A program made the position numbers and the translations under genes. Of a DNA stretch of 64,000 bases, positions 1 through 8,904 are shown one piece after another. The stretch comes from Enterococcus ureasiticus (GTDB lineage Bacteria > Bacillota > Bacilli > Lactobacillales > Enterococcaceae), in contig NZ_MIJZ01000001.1 in NCBI RefSeq assembly GCF_001730285.1, positions 496,001-560,000 on the forward strand, in the 5' to 3' direction. Under the pieces are notes generated by a model. It searched no databases and was not told the origin of the DNA. It saw nothing but the letters and a program-made list of their open reading frames with translations. Each line of letters opens with the position of its first letter. Within the stretch, counting starts at the first letter, position 1.

Positions 1-455
1 TCAGACAAATTTACTTTATTCGCTTGATAGGTATACGACAATCCTTTTTTCAAATCAAGTATCGCTTGTTCGTAATCGCTACAAAGATAAAATTTACAAC
101 TACCTAAATAATAATAATAACGTTGCCAGTCGGTATCTAAATGAAGTCGCTCTTCAATTTGAGTATCTCTCATATACGTCATTATTTTTCCATATTCTTT
201 ATGTCTAAAATAATCAGCTATTTTTTCAAATATTTGAGTAATCAACCGAACTTCATCGGATTTAAACTGCATAATTTGATCCATCGTCACACCTAAGCGC
301 TGACAAATTTGCTGCATTACTACTACATTGGGTAATTCTTCATTGTTCTCAATCCTACTTAACACACTTTGTGAACAAATGTCTTCTGACAACATTTTTT
401 GCGTTAGTTTTCTATTTTTACGAATTTCTTTAATAACAGCTCCAAAAGAATCCAT
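1..455 (-). CDS. HTH/TPR transcriptional regulator, N-terminal part (cut by window edge)
   Basis: The reading frame is open from an ATG at 455 (RBS TAGGAG a few bases upstream) to the left edge of the window, giving 151 codons and no stop, so the C-terminus lies outside. Residues 5-60 form a Cro/CI-type helix-turn-helix (starts MDSFGAVIKEIRKNRKLTQ, with a recognition-helix region SQSVLSRIENNEELPN). The rest is helical and Tyr/Leu rich, as in the TPR part of Rgg/MutR/PlcR (RNPP) regulators, which bind short peptides. I infer that family from the layout; the ligand and targets are unknown. It is divergent from the small gene at 651, with inverted repeats in between that could be its operators. 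Confidence 0.75.
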   Translation of the reverse strand, partial: MDSFGAVIKEIRKNRKLTQKMLSEDICSQSVLSRIENNEELPNVVVMQQICQRLGVTMDQIMQFKSDEVRLITQIFEKIADYFRHKEYGKIMTYMRDTQIEERLHLDTDWQRYYYYLGSCKFYLCSDYEQAILDLKKGLSYTYQANKVNLS

Positions 456-530
456 GCTTTCACTCCTAACCCAATTTCAAAATAATCTATTACTAGTTAA
501 AAAGTCTTGCTAATCAAAAAAATTCAAAAT

Positions 531-573
531 ATGCGAATTCGCATTATGCATTTATTGTACTTTAATGCATAAT
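531..573. promoter_or_regulatory. Palindrome plus inverted repeat between divergent genes
   Basis: A perfect 14-base palindrome ATGCGAATTCGCAT (531-544) is followed by a 9-base inverted repeat, ATTATGCAT (543-551) and ATGCATAAT (565-573), with a 13-base spacer. The cluster lies between the regulator start (455) and the small gene start (651), where operators of an autoregulated divergent pair would be expected. Binding is inference. I could not place a convincing -35/-10 pair here. Confidence 0.4.
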
Positions 574-650
574 ATACTGCAAGAACATTACCTAACACTA
601 AACCGAGACGATTTAAAATAATTTTGCTTTGCAAATAAGGGGTGTTACTC

Positions 651-827
651 ATGACACAGGAGAAACGAATTAGCTTTAGTTGGGACAAAAGTAGTTATAA
701 TGGCTATGTCGAAAAAGAATATGAAAATGCTTATTTGGTTGTTGTTTCGGACCCAAGTCCGGATATGGAAGAAAAATACACAAATCGTATGGTAATTAGT
801 AAAAAAGATTGTCAAACTGCAGAGTAA
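651..827 (+). CDS. Small 58-residue protein, DUF2187-like
   Basis: A 58-residue soluble protein. I prefer ATG 651 over the in-frame GTG 642 because the SD-like ATAAGGGG lies at a proper distance from 651. The sequence has a short beta-rich layout (NGYVEKEYENAYLVVVSD, then KYTNRMVISKKDC) that resembles small DUF2187/YkvS-type proteins, whose VEK-YENSV core is similar; function of that family is unknown. No signal peptide or membrane segment. It stands alone between the divergent regulator and a strong terminator, so it is a single-gene unit. It could be a target of the regulator; nothing in the protein itself shows a role. Confidence 0.6.
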   Translation: MTQEKRISFSWDKSSYNGYVEKEYENAYLVVVSDPSPDMEEKYTNRMVISKKDCQTAE

Positions 828-870
828 CTAAGGTTTTTATAGTCTCTTTGTACAACACATTCTTAAAATG

Positions 871-911
871 AGAGTGACTCAAAACTTTTTCAGTTTTGAG
901 TCACTCTTTTT
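871..911 (+). terminator. Rho-independent terminator after the small protein gene
   Basis: A perfect 16-base-pair stem (871-886 with 892-907), 5-base loop, then TTTT. It separates the plus-strand small gene from the convergent aminotransferase; the minus strand lacks a good U tract, so it mainly serves the plus strand. Confidence 0.85.
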
Positions 912-929
912 AGTTTCAAAATCAAACGG

Positions 930-2147
930 TTATTTTTGCTTATAGGTACTTAAAAACTCACGCATTTTTTCAGTAGTGAATTTCAGGTCTTCCATCTTCG
1001 GTAGATAGACGATTCTAAAATGATCTGGCTGAGTCCAATTGAAGCCTCCACCGTGCACAAGTAAAATATGATGTTCATGAAGAAAATCCAGTACGAACTT
1101 TTCATCATCATAAATATTAAAACGAGCAGTGTCGATTTTAGGGAAAATATAAAATGCGGCTTTCGGTTTTACAGCTGAAAGTCCAGGAATATCATTGATC
1201 GCGTTGTAAATATATTCCCGCTGCTCATAGATTCTTCCTCCTGGCAATAATAAATCATCCACACTTTGATACCCGCCTAATGCGGTTTGAATAATTTGTT
1301 GAGATAATACATTTGAGCACAAACGCATTGAAGCCAACATATTTAAACCTTCGATATAGCCTTTAACGTGTTTTTTATTTCCACTAAGTACCATCCAACC
1401 ACAACGAAAACCTGCAACTCTATGTGATTTAGAGAGTCCATTTAAGGTAACAACAAACAAATCTGGCGCTAACGTTGCAATTGGAATATGGGTCAATCCA
1501 TCCATCACCAAACGATCATAGATTTCATCTGAGAAAATGATCAAATCATTTTGTCTTGCTATTTCGACGATCTGTTCAAGGATTTCCTTAGGATATAATG
1601 CTCCTGTCGGATTATTCGGATTGATCAAAACAATAGCTTTGGTATTTGTCGTAACCTTAGATTTGATATCATCGATGTCTGGGTACCATTCAGCTTGTTC
1701 ATCGCAAATATAATGAACAGGATTACCACCAGCTAAAGAGATCGAAGCTGTCCATAACGGGTAATCTGGCATTGGAACTAAAACTTCATCTCCATTATTC
1801 AAAAGCCCTTGCATACACATTGAAATCAGTTCGCTGACTCCATTACCTGTATAAATATCATTGATCGTTACATTAGGAAACCCTTTGACTTGGCAATATT
1901 GTTCGATTGCTTTGCGTGCTGAAAAGATTCCTTTTGAATCAGAGTATCCTTCTGAATTACGAACATTCATAATCATGTCGCGAACCACTTCATTTGGCGC
2001 ATCAAAACCAAAAGGGGCGGGATTACCAGTATTAAGTTTCAAAATACGAATGCCTTCTTCATGCATTCTGTCCGCTTCTTCTAAAACCGGACCACGTACA
2101 TCATAACTTACACCATCAAGTTTGTTAGATTTCTCAAAATTTCTCAT
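930..2147 (-). CDS. alaA: Alanine aminotransferase (AlaA-type, PLP-dependent)
   Basis: A 405-residue fold-type I aminotransferase, colinear with E. coli AlaA (YfbQ) over its length, for example IEKS/FEKS start, LKLNxGNPAPFGFDAP and MLASMRLC. It interconverts pyruvate plus glutamate and alanine plus 2-oxoglutarate. The PLP-binding lysine is K240 in NGLSKSHRVAGFR, with the NPNNPTGA (177-184) and SDEIYDRL (206-213) motifs. I use ATG 2147 (SD GAGGGA) because the upstream extension to 2210 has no family match. Monocistronic: a terminator separates it from the glucosidase gene upstream. Function is confident at subfamily level. Confidence 0.9.
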   Translation of the reverse strand: MRNFEKSNKLDGVSYDVRGPVLEEADRMHEEGIRILKLNTGNPAPFGFDAPNEVVRDMIMNVRNSEGYSDSKGIFSARKAIEQYCQVKGFPNVTINDIYTGNGVSELISMCMQGLLNNGDEVLVPMPDYPLWTASISLAGGNPVHYICDEQAEWYPDIDDIKSKVTTNTKAIVLINPNNPTGALYPKEILEQIVEIARQNDLIIFSDEIYDRLVMDGLTHIPIATLAPDLFVVTLNGLSKSHRVAGFRCGWMVLSGNKKHVKGYIEGLNMLASMRLCSNVLSQQIIQTALGGYQSVDDLLLPGGRIYEQREYIYNAINDIPGLSAVKPKAAFYIFPKIDTARFNIYDDEKFVLDFLHEHHILLVHGGGFNWTQPDHFRIVYLPKMEDLKFTTEKMREFLSTYKQK

Positions 2148-2230
2148 ACTGTATCCCTCATTTTCAAAATTTATATCTTTAAAGTTACGCCACCTAGAAA
2201 AAAAAAGCAATGGAAAATTGAAATTTTTCT

Positions 2231-2282
2231 AAAAAAAATTCTAGGTGTGGAACAAAAGTAAAAATCACTTTTGTTTCACACC
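2231..2282 (-). terminator. Terminator after the GH13 glucosidase gene
   Basis: Stem of 6 plus 9 base pairs interrupted by one mismatch (2244-2259 with 2267-2282), followed on the minus strand by TAGAA and eight T residues. It lies between the GH13 gene stop and the aminotransferase start. Confidence 0.75.
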
Positions 2283-2331
2283 CGGAGTACAAATAACGGT
2301 GGGAGCATAAGTTCCCCCTAACCTCAGTCTT

Positions 2332-3981
2332 TTATTTATGTTTGTAGACTCTAGCTTCATAAGGAGCAAAAATCGTATGCTGATGAATGGTATGATTGTT
2401 CAAATTACACAATTGTAAGTCCCACTCTTCTATCTGAACATTTTCTGGTAAATCAGCTGAAGCGAATTCTTTGGACAGATTGACGATAACCACAAATCGC
2501 TCGTTACCTAAACGACGCCCATAAACAAACAATTGTGGATGATCAGGTAAATAAAGTTTATAACTACCGTAAATCAATGCTTCATTTTGATTTCTTAACT
2601 GGATCACCGCTTTGTAAAAATTTAAAACTGAATTGGGATCTGTTAATTCATCAAGTACATTGATCTCTTGCTTGTTAGGATTGATCACCATCCAAGGTTT
2701 TCTTTTTGAAAAACCAGCGTATTCTTCTGCTGTCCATTGCATTGGTGTTCTTGAATTGTCTCGCGCAGTTCTGCGAATCACATTCATTGCCTTTGAAGGC
2801 TCAACTCCGGCATGAATCATTTCATGATAAAAGTTTTTAGTATCAACCGCATCAATATCATCGATTGAAGCAAAGGGCATATTTGTCATCCCGATTTCTT
2901 GTCCCTGATAAATAAAAGGCGTTCCTTGCAATAATAGAAATGTCAATGCCAAAGCTTTTGCAGATGCTTGCCAGAATACTGTTTCTTCACTCCCAAAACT
3001 TGAAACAGAACGAGGAATATCATGATTTTCCATATAAAGGGCATTCCAGCCTTTCCCGTCTGCCAAAGCATCTTGCCAAGCAGTGAGTGCTTTTTTGAAG
3101 TGAATAACATCTAACGTTTCTTGTTCTTCTTTATTCCAAAGAGAGATATGATCAAATTCAAACAACATATTGAAATATCCTTCTGTTTCCCCTACCCACT
3201 TAGGTGCTTCGGCTGCACTGACTCCATTGGCTTCTCCTACTGTTAGAATATCACGTTTTTTAAAAATATCCCGCAACTCTTCTAAGTGAGTTTCAATTCC
3301 GGGAACATTTTTGAATGAATCAAACGGATCATTTGTTGAAGATGTTTCTAGAGGAGCTTTTTTTATATGAGAAATTGCATCAACACGAAAACCATCTATT
3401 CCCTTATCTAACCACCAATCGACCATAGAGAACAAGTCTCTTTTCACTCGCGGATTTTCCCAATTTAGATCAGGTTGTTCTTTAGCAAACACATGAAGAT
3501 AATACTGATTGGTCGTTTCATCATATTCCCACGCTGAGCCACCAAAAATCGAAACCCAATCATTCGGTGGTCCATCGATTGTTCCATCAGCCCAAATGTA
3601 ATAGTCCCGATAGTCATCTTTTACAGAAGACCTTGATTCTATAAACCATGGATGTTGATTCGATGTATGATTGATGACCAAATCCATAATCACTCTAATC
3701 CCATGATCATGCGCTTCCTCTAATAACAAATCAAATTCTTCCATCGTACCAAAAGTTCTAAGAATTTTTTGGTAATCGCTGATGTCATAGCCATTATCAA
3801 CATTAGGTGATTCATAAATCGGCGTAATCCAGATAAATCCGATTCCTAAATCTTTAAGATAATCCAGTTTTGAACGGATTCCATTTAAATCACCAATACC
3901 GTCGTTGTTTGTATCCATAAAACTGGCTGGATAAATCTGATAACCTACTGCTTCTTTCCACCAAGCCCGCTTGATTGCCAT
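2332..3981 (-). CDS. GH13 alpha-glucosidase (oligo-1,6-glucosidase-like)
   Basis: A 549-residue cytoplasmic GH13 enzyme. The four conserved regions are visible: DLVINHTS (100-107), GFRVDAISH with nucleophile D201, TVGEANG with acid/base E250, and MENHDIPR with the transition-state Asp. The QPDLNW motif (169-174) is typical of the oligo-1,6-glucosidase/trehalose-6-phosphate hydrolase subfamily 31. It probably releases glucose from short alpha-linked oligosaccharides; linkage preference cannot be read, and sucrose isomerase or trehalose-6-phosphate hydrolase are alternatives. ATG 3981 is chosen because AGGGG sits eight bases upstream, although ATG 3987 and GTG 3990 are in frame. No transporter or regulator gene is next to it, which is unusual for a sugar enzyme. 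Confidence 0.85.
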   Translation of the reverse strand: MAIKRAWWKEAVGYQIYPASFMDTNNDGIGDLNGIRSKLDYLKDLGIGFIWITPIYESPNVDNGYDISDYQKILRTFGTMEEFDLLLEEAHDHGIRVIMDLVINHTSNQHPWFIESRSSVKDDYRDYYIWADGTIDGPPNDWVSIFGGSAWEYDETTNQYYLHVFAKEQPDLNWENPRVKRDLFSMVDWWLDKGIDGFRVDAISHIKKAPLETSSTNDPFDSFKNVPGIETHLEELRDIFKKRDILTVGEANGVSAAEAPKWVGETEGYFNMLFEFDHISLWNKEEQETLDVIHFKKALTAWQDALADGKGWNALYMENHDIPRSVSSFGSEETVFWQASAKALALTFLLLQGTPFIYQGQEIGMTNMPFASIDDIDAVDTKNFYHEMIHAGVEPSKAMNVIRRTARDNSRTPMQWTAEEYAGFSKRKPWMVINPNKQEINVLDELTDPNSVLNFYKAVIQLRNQNEALIYGSYKLYLPDHPQLFVYGRRLGNERFVVIVNLSKEFASADLPENVQIEEWDLQLCNLNNHTIHQHTIFAPYEARVYKHK

Positions 3982-4101
3982 CTGCATCACCCCTATGTTG
4001 TATTTCTTTTTATTATATAAGATATGTAGGAAAAGTGTATCTGAAATGCACGGAACGTTGCTGGCTTTAGAGAAAATTATCTTTCTATGGTAAAGATAAA
4101 C

Positions 4102-4134
4102 AAAAAAAGCAATCTTTTTAGAAAAGAGTGCTTT
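4102..4134 (-). terminator. Terminator of the tRNA-Leu transcript
   Basis: Stem AAAGCA/TGCTTT plus TCTTTT/AAAAGA with one mismatch, then a run of T on the minus strand, about 50 bases beyond the tRNA 3' end. Confidence 0.75.
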
Positions 4135-4183
4135 ACTTAAATTACTTTATTTTATGACAAGTTAAAAAGGTTGAAAATTCTTA

Positions 4184-4266
4184 TGCGGCCAAGAAGACTC
4201 GAACTTCCACGGGGTTACCCCCACCAGCCCCTCAAGCTGGCGCGTCTGCCATTCCGCCATGACCGC
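4184..4266 (-). tRNA. tRNA-Leu (anticodon GAG)
   Basis: An 83-nt class II tRNA. Acceptor arms GCGGTCA and TGGCCGC pair over seven positions (one G-U); the anticodon stem CCAGC/GCTGG holds the loop TTGAGGG with anticodon GAG; the long variable arm and the T arm GTTCGAGTC are present. The discriminator is A, as required for leucine. The 3' CCA is not encoded, so it must be added after transcription. It reads CUC/CUU leucine codons. Single gene with its own promoter and terminator. Confidence 0.95.
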
Positions 4267-4292
4267 ATTTTATAACAAACTATCTGCTAACT

Positions 4293-4321
4293 ATGATAAA
4301 ATACGCTCAAGTTTTTGTCAA
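4293..4321 (-). promoter_or_regulatory. Promoter of tRNA-Leu
   Basis: A consensus -35 TTGACA (4316-4321) and -10 TATCAT (4293-4298) with a 17-base spacer on the minus strand. The expected start lies about 20 bases before the mature tRNA. Confidence 0.8.
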
Positions 4322-4367
4322 TCTTTCAAGAAAGATTAGACATTTTACATTTTCCATAAATCAACAA

Positions 4368-5093
4368 TCATCTTTTTTGCCTGTAATCATATACCTGACA
4401 CAATTTCTCATACGATTGGCTTACTTGTTCAGGAATTTCAAGCGCGCCAATATAATTTTTCCCCTTTGGTCCATAACCATTTACATCATTTCTAAGCCGC
4501 GGTATTTCACCTAGAACTAAAGAAAGAAAATAGTCTTTACTCCATAATCCGTTCAGTCGATCGTCTTCAAAAATAACCTTTTCATCAACTGTCTTTACAT
4601 AAGGAATGATTGGAACATGATTTGTAAAAACAGCGTTTGTTTCACGCCACTCTTTTTCAAATGTTGCGTTGATTCTTCTTTGTAAAATAGGATCTTCCAA
4701 TAATAAAACGTTCTTAGGATTTAAGCTTTCAGCTTTTATTGTATTTAATGAAAAGAGCGCATTTTCACCAGAATTAGTTGATGTAGTCTCCGTTAAAAAT
4801 AGCTGCGCATCTAAGTCGTACCGTTGCTTAAAATAATCCAAATACATTTCAGTTTCACTTGCAGTACTGACCTCAAAACCGATATTTTTAAAATTTTTCT
4901 GTAAAAATGGTGTAGCGTGACCAATGCCGCCAACAAGCATAAAATTATCGGCCTTTCCTAGCTTATATAAAGCAATCAACTCATCCGCAAGATATGGCAG
5001 ACTGTTGCCGGCTAAGATGGCAAGATCATATTTTCCAGTTACTTCTTCTTTTGCAGTTAAATAGTCAATGACTGTATTCCAATGCTGGATCAT
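4368..5093 (-). CDS. YdcF/ElyC-family protein (DUF218)
   Basis: A 241-residue soluble DUF218 (YdcF-like) protein. Family features: a Rossmann-like start with YDLAILAGNSLPYLADEL (24-41), the glycine-rich LVGGIGHAT, a short acid-rich middle, and TTSTNSGENALFS followed by NVLLLEDPILQRR. No signal peptide or membrane helix, unlike the SanA/ElyC envelope branch, so it is the cytoplasmic YdcF-like branch; E. coli YdcF binds S-adenosylmethionine but its reaction is unknown. The gene is alone between the tRNA-Leu unit and the SprT-like gene. Function beyond the family is not known. Confidence 0.8.
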   Translation of the reverse strand: MIQHWNTVIDYLTAKEEVTGKYDLAILAGNSLPYLADELIALYKLGKADNFMLVGGIGHATPFLQKNFKNIGFEVSTASETEMYLDYFKQRYDLDAQLFLTETTSTNSGENALFSLNTIKAESLNPKNVLLLEDPILQRRINATFEKEWRETNAVFTNHVPIIPYVKTVDEKVIFEDDRLNGLWSKDYFLSLVLGEIPRLRNDVNGYGPKGKNYIGALEIPEQVSQSYEKLCQVYDYRQKR

Positions 5094-5130
5094 ATCTGTC
5101 CTCTTTTCTTTTGGTTATTTCTAACATAAT

Positions 5131-5160
5131 ACCGCCTTTTCTAATAAAAGAAAAGACGGT
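5131..5160. repeat. Inverted repeat between sprT-like and DUF218 genes
   Basis: A 12-base-pair inverted repeat, ACCGCCTTTTCT and AGAAAAGACGGT (one G-T pair), with a 6-base loop. It lies directly after the sprT-like stop. No U tract follows on the minus strand, so it may be a weak terminator or an mRNA 3'-end structure. Confidence 0.5.
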
Positions 5161-5177
5161 AATGTTTAAATTTATAT

Positions 5178-5675
5178 CTACTTATTCGAGTTCAATTCCA
5201 CTAGCTTTCCACGACATTTTCCACAAACATAGCGTTGGGTATTGATTCTTCGTTTACGTAAAATCAATGTTTGACATTTTTCACACTGATACTGGTGATA
5301 AGACTGAGGTTTTTGGTCCATCAAAGGACGAACATAGCGACTTCCACCTGTTTGCTTCAGCAAGGATTTAAATTCAGCATCTTTATGTTGATATCCTTTA
5401 TTTTCTAAATGCAGATGATAATGGCACAACTCATGTTTGATCACATTGATCAATTCTGCTTCACCATAACGTTCGAAAACTTTCGGATTAAAATCAATAT
5501 TATGTGAGCCTAAATGATAGCGACCACCAGTTGTTCTCAAGCGCCGGTTAAAAAAAGCCTTATGTCGAAACTTTTTCCCAAAAGAAGTCATAGAAATTTC
5601 TTCTACCATTGCTTGCAATTGATCGTCTGTTAACTTTTGCTTTGTTGGTTTTCCTTCTTTAGAAAAAGGACTCAA
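5178..5675 (-). CDS. SprT-like zinc metalloprotease-family protein
   Basis: A 165-residue SprT-like protein. The zinc site HELCHYH (about 89-95) is followed by further His residues, and a C-terminal zinc ribbon has the CEKC and CGKC pairs. In Firmicutes such proteins (YdcK/SprT) are annotated without a proven substrate; eukaryotic SPRTN relatives cut DNA-protein crosslinks, so a DNA-repair role is only suggested by homology. The start is TTG 5675: an AAGGAAAG SD sits inside the end of tex, and the tex stop is two bases upstream of this start. Translation is therefore probably coupled to tex. Confidence 0.85.
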   Translation of the reverse strand: MSPFSKEGKPTKQKLTDDQLQAMVEEISMTSFGKKFRHKAFFNRRLRTTGGRYHLGSHNIDFNPKVFERYGEAELINVIKHELCHYHLHLENKGYQHKDAEFKSLLKQTGGSRYVRPLMDQKPQSYHQYQCEKCQTLILRKRRINTQRYVCGKCRGKLVELNSNK

Positions 5676-5677
5676 GA

Positions 5678-7870
5678 CTATTCTTTCCTTTCAGCTTGCG
5701 GCAACATCGTTAAACTGATGCGCCCTTTCTTCGTGTCTACATCTTCCACCCAAACAGTCACAACGTCTCCTACAGCAACGATATCTGTAGGATGTTTAAC
5801 AAATTTTGTACTAAGTTTTGAAATATGCACTAAGCCATCTTGTTTTACACCGATATCAACAAAAGCACCAAAATCGATAACATTGCGAACTGTCCCTTGT
5901 AGCTCCATACCAGATTTAAGATCTTCCATTGATAGGACATCTTTTCTTAAAAGAGGAGCAGGCATTTCATCCCGCATGTCTCTTCCCGGCTGCACTAAAG
6001 CTGCTACAATATCTTTTAAGGTTTCACTACCGACAGCTAATTCTGTTTCTAGTTGTTCCAGTGGCAACCCTTTGATCCGTTGAGCGGCTTCCGATGAGCC
6101 AAGTTCTGCTAATTTAACATTGACTTTTTCTAGAATTGCTTTGGCAATATCATAGCTTTCTGGATGAATTCCTGTATTATCTAATATATTTTTTCCATTT
6201 GGAATTCGTAAGAATCCAATTGCTTGTTCATAAGCTTTTGGTCCTAAGCGAGGGACTTTTTTGACTTGATTGCGAGCAGTAAATGCACCATTTTCATCAC
6301 GGTAGGCCATCAAGTTTTGAGCAGTTGTTTTATTTAATCCGGAAATATGTTGCAATAGTTGTGGGCTGGCTGTATTGACATTCACCCCAACTTGGTTAAC
6401 TGCTGTTTCTACAACAAAATCTAATTGTTCTGCTAAACGTTTTTGTGAAACATCATGTTGATATTGACCAACACCGACTGCTTTAGGATCGATTTTTACA
6501 AGCTCAGCTAAAGGATCTTGCAGACGTCGAGCGATGCTGACTGCACTTCTTTCTTCTACTTGTAGATCAGGAAATTCAGTTCTCGCCACGTCACTTGCAG
6601 AATAGACAGACGCTCCTGCTTCGTTAACGATCACATAGAAAACATCTCGTTTGATTTGTTTTAGCTGTTCAGCAACAAATAGCTCTGACTCACGGCTAGC
6701 CGTTCCATTACCGATCGCCACCATTTCAACTTCGTACTTTTCAATCAATTGATTAAAAGCAGGACCTGCTGCTGCACGTTTTTCTCCTGAAGCTGGCTTA
6801 TGAGGATAAATGACTTGAATCGCTAATACTTTACCAGTTGCATCAACAATCGCCAATTTACAGCCAGTTCGGTAAGCTGGGTCAAATCCTAATACGACTT
6901 TGCCTTTCAATGGAGGTTGTAATAATAGATTACGCAAATTCTCACCGAATATATTAATCGCTTGTTCATCTGCTTTTTCAGTTAACTCATTACGGATCTC
7001 ACGTTCTATCGCTGGACCAATAAATCGTTTGTAGCTATCTAAATAAGCTGTTTCAACATACGTTGCAGTTGGAGACTGTTTATTATTTCCAATCAATTGA
7101 CGTTCTAAATAAGAATTGATTTTTTCTTCCTCTACCAAAAGAGCCACTTTCAAAATATCTTCTTTTTCACCACGGTTTGTAGCTAAAACTCTGTGAGAAA
7201 CCATTTTACTAACAGGCTCAGAAAAATCATAGTACATTTCATAAACTGATTTTTCATCTTTTTCTTCGTCTTTCACCGTGCTGACGTATTGACCGTGTTT
7301 AAAGGTAAAATCACGAATCCATGAACGGAATTTAGGTTCATCAGATACTCGTTCAGCAATAATCTCATGCGCACCTTGTAATGCTGCTTCTACTGAATCT
7401 ACTTCTTTTTCAGCATCAATGTACTTTTCAGCCTCTGCCGTTACATCTGCTTGAACTGGAAAGCTCATTAACCAATCTGCTAAAGGTTCTAGACCTTTTT
7501 CTTTGGCGATGGTTGCTTTGGTACGACGTTTTTGCTTGTAAGGACGATATAGGTCTTCCACTTGCTGCATTTTTGTTGCTTTTTGAATGGATTTAGCCAA
7601 CTCATCTGTCAGCTTTCCTTGCTCTTCGATCAAACGAAGAACTTCTTCTTTACGTTTCTCTAAATTACCTAAATAAGTATAGCGTTCTTCGATTTCACGA
7701 ATTTGAACTTCATCTAAACTGTTCGTCATCTCTTTACGATAGCGGGCGATAAATGGAACAGTGTTTCCTTCACTTAATAAAGTCAGCACTGTTGTTATTT
7801 GTTTTGGACGATATTCTGTCAATTCTTTCTGAAGTAAATCAACTACTTCTTGGTTATAAGCTTCTGCCAT
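5678..7870 (-). CDS. tex: RNA-binding transcription accessory protein Tex
   Basis: A 730-residue Tex protein: an N-terminal helical Tex domain, a YqgF-like RNase H fold (VVLGFDPAYRTGCKLAIVD, about 325-343), helix-hairpin-helix motifs (SPQLLQHISGLNKTTAQNL and the region after), and a C-terminal S1 domain (LKSGMELQGTVRNVIDFGAFVDIGV, then DGLVHISKLS). Tex binds nucleic acid and is linked to transcription of stress or toxin genes in several bacteria; its exact role is unsettled. I choose ATG 7870 (start MAEAYNQEVVDLL, SD GAGAGG) over the extension to 7906. Followed closely by the sprT-like gene, an arrangement common in Lactobacillales. Confidence 0.95.
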   Translation of the reverse strand: MAEAYNQEVVDLLQKELTEYRPKQITTVLTLLSEGNTVPFIARYRKEMTNSLDEVQIREIEERYTYLGNLEKRKEEVLRLIEEQGKLTDELAKSIQKATKMQQVEDLYRPYKQKRRTKATIAKEKGLEPLADWLMSFPVQADVTAEAEKYIDAEKEVDSVEAALQGAHEIIAERVSDEPKFRSWIRDFTFKHGQYVSTVKDEEKDEKSVYEMYYDFSEPVSKMVSHRVLATNRGEKEDILKVALLVEEEKINSYLERQLIGNNKQSPTATYVETAYLDSYKRFIGPAIEREIRNELTEKADEQAINIFGENLRNLLLQPPLKGKVVLGFDPAYRTGCKLAIVDATGKVLAIQVIYPHKPASGEKRAAAGPAFNQLIEKYEVEMVAIGNGTASRESELFVAEQLKQIKRDVFYVIVNEAGASVYSASDVARTEFPDLQVEERSAVSIARRLQDPLAELVKIDPKAVGVGQYQHDVSQKRLAEQLDFVVETAVNQVGVNVNTASPQLLQHISGLNKTTAQNLMAYRDENGAFTARNQVKKVPRLGPKAYEQAIGFLRIPNGKNILDNTGIHPESYDIAKAILEKVNVKLAELGSSEAAQRIKGLPLEQLETELAVGSETLKDIVAALVQPGRDMRDEMPAPLLRKDVLSMEDLKSGMELQGTVRNVIDFGAFVDIGVKQDGLVHISKLSTKFVKHPTDIVAVGDVVTVWVEDVDTKKGRISLTMLPQAERKE

Positions 7871-7987
7871 ATTTACATACCTCTCTTCATTAACATACTG
7901 TTTCATTTTAGCATATTTTCCTGTTGAAATATAGGACGAGGAAAAAGCTTAAAAAAGACATTACTCGGTTGAAACAGAAACAGTTGT

Positions 7988-8722
7988 TTAGAAATCAGGC
8001 TGCCAAGGGCCAGTTAAATTTTGATATTCAATATCTTGCACGATTCCATTTTTGTCGAAAATCACGCCATGAACAGAACCGCCAAAGACAGCACCCCCAT
8101 CAATCCCGATTTTATTATCCGATAACCATAAATCAGTTGTCTCCATATCCCCATGAAGCATAGGTGTAATCGTATGACCAAAGACGATTTTTTTCCCTGT
8201 ATGATTTTTCCCTTGATGAAACGCCTCTCTTATCCAGATAAAATCATGTGGACTTGTTTCATGCCAGTCTTTTTTAGTCAAGTCTACACCAGCATGAACA
8301 AATATATACTCTTCCCATTCAAAATAAAGTGGCCGTTCAGTCAAAAATTCAATCAACTCTTTATATCGGCTTCGTATCATCATGCTGATCTCAGTTGGAG
8401 AATATTCTTCTGTCGCCCCTTTATGAAGCAAACTTTCCATCGTCTCTTTGCCACCATTTCGAATGTAACTAGTAAACCAGTCTTCTGGGCTTTTTAAAAA
8501 CTGTAGAAAATACTCTTCATGATTTCCTCTAAGGTAAATTGCTCCATATTTCTCAACCAATTCTTTCCCAAGTAAAAAACTCTCTTTTGTTTTGGGACCA
8601 CGATCATTTAAGTCACCGATCAATACTAACTGATGCATTGTCGGATCAAAGTATTGGATCAATTCGTTAAACAACTCATATTCGCCGTGAATATCACTGA
8701 TTGCATAGACAAATTTTTTCAT
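7988..8722 (-). CDS. PP2A-like metallophosphoesterase (PrpE/ApaH type)
   Basis: A 244-residue calcineurin-like phosphoesterase. The metal ligands are in AISDIHGEYELF (8-19), LIGDLNDRGP (35-44) and LRGNHEEYFL (64-73), with later VHAGVD and FGHTITP motifs. These fit the bacterial serine/threonine phosphatase and diadenosine tetraphosphatase group. It acts in the cytoplasm; whether it removes phosphate from proteins or splits Ap4A cannot be told. It is separated from tex by about 80 bases that I cannot assign, and is divergent from the efflux operon. A moderately spaced start at ATG 8722 has a GAGCTGA SD-like site. Confidence 0.85.
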   Translation of the reverse strand: MKKFVYAISDIHGEYELFNELIQYFDPTMHQLVLIGDLNDRGPKTKESFLLGKELVEKYGAIYLRGNHEEYFLQFLKSPEDWFTSYIRNGGKETMESLLHKGATEEYSPTEISMMIRSRYKELIEFLTERPLYFEWEEYIFVHAGVDLTKKDWHETSPHDFIWIREAFHQGKNHTGKKIVFGHTITPMLHGDMETTDLWLSDNKIGIDGGAVFGGSVHGVIFDKNGIVQDIEYQNLTGPWQPDF

Positions 8723-8852
8723 AAATTCAGCTCCTTGTCATCATTCATTTTCTATATTATATCGCAATAAACGACATGAGCATCAAATTATCAATCGAAA
8801 AAGTGTAAGAATATTCGTTTATTTAGGAATATTTTAAAAATTGGAATTAATC

Positions 8853-8882
8853 TTAGACTTTTCATGAAAAAGGGAGTAAACT
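8853..8882 (+). promoter_or_regulatory. Candidate promoter of the MacAB-like operon
   Basis: TTAGAC (8853-8858) and TAAACT (8877-8882) with an 18-base spacer. The expected start falls on the palindrome at 8890. Both hexamers are imperfect. Confidence 0.45.
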
Positions 8883-8889
8883 TATGTAA

Positions 8890-8904
8890 ATGACACTATG
8901 TCAT
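8890..8904. promoter_or_regulatory. Candidate operator palindrome upstream of efflux operon
   Basis: A perfect inverted repeat ATGACA-CTA-TGTCAT between the candidate promoter and the RBS of the adaptor gene. Its place near the transcription start suits a repressor site. No regulator gene lies next to it. Confidence 0.45.
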
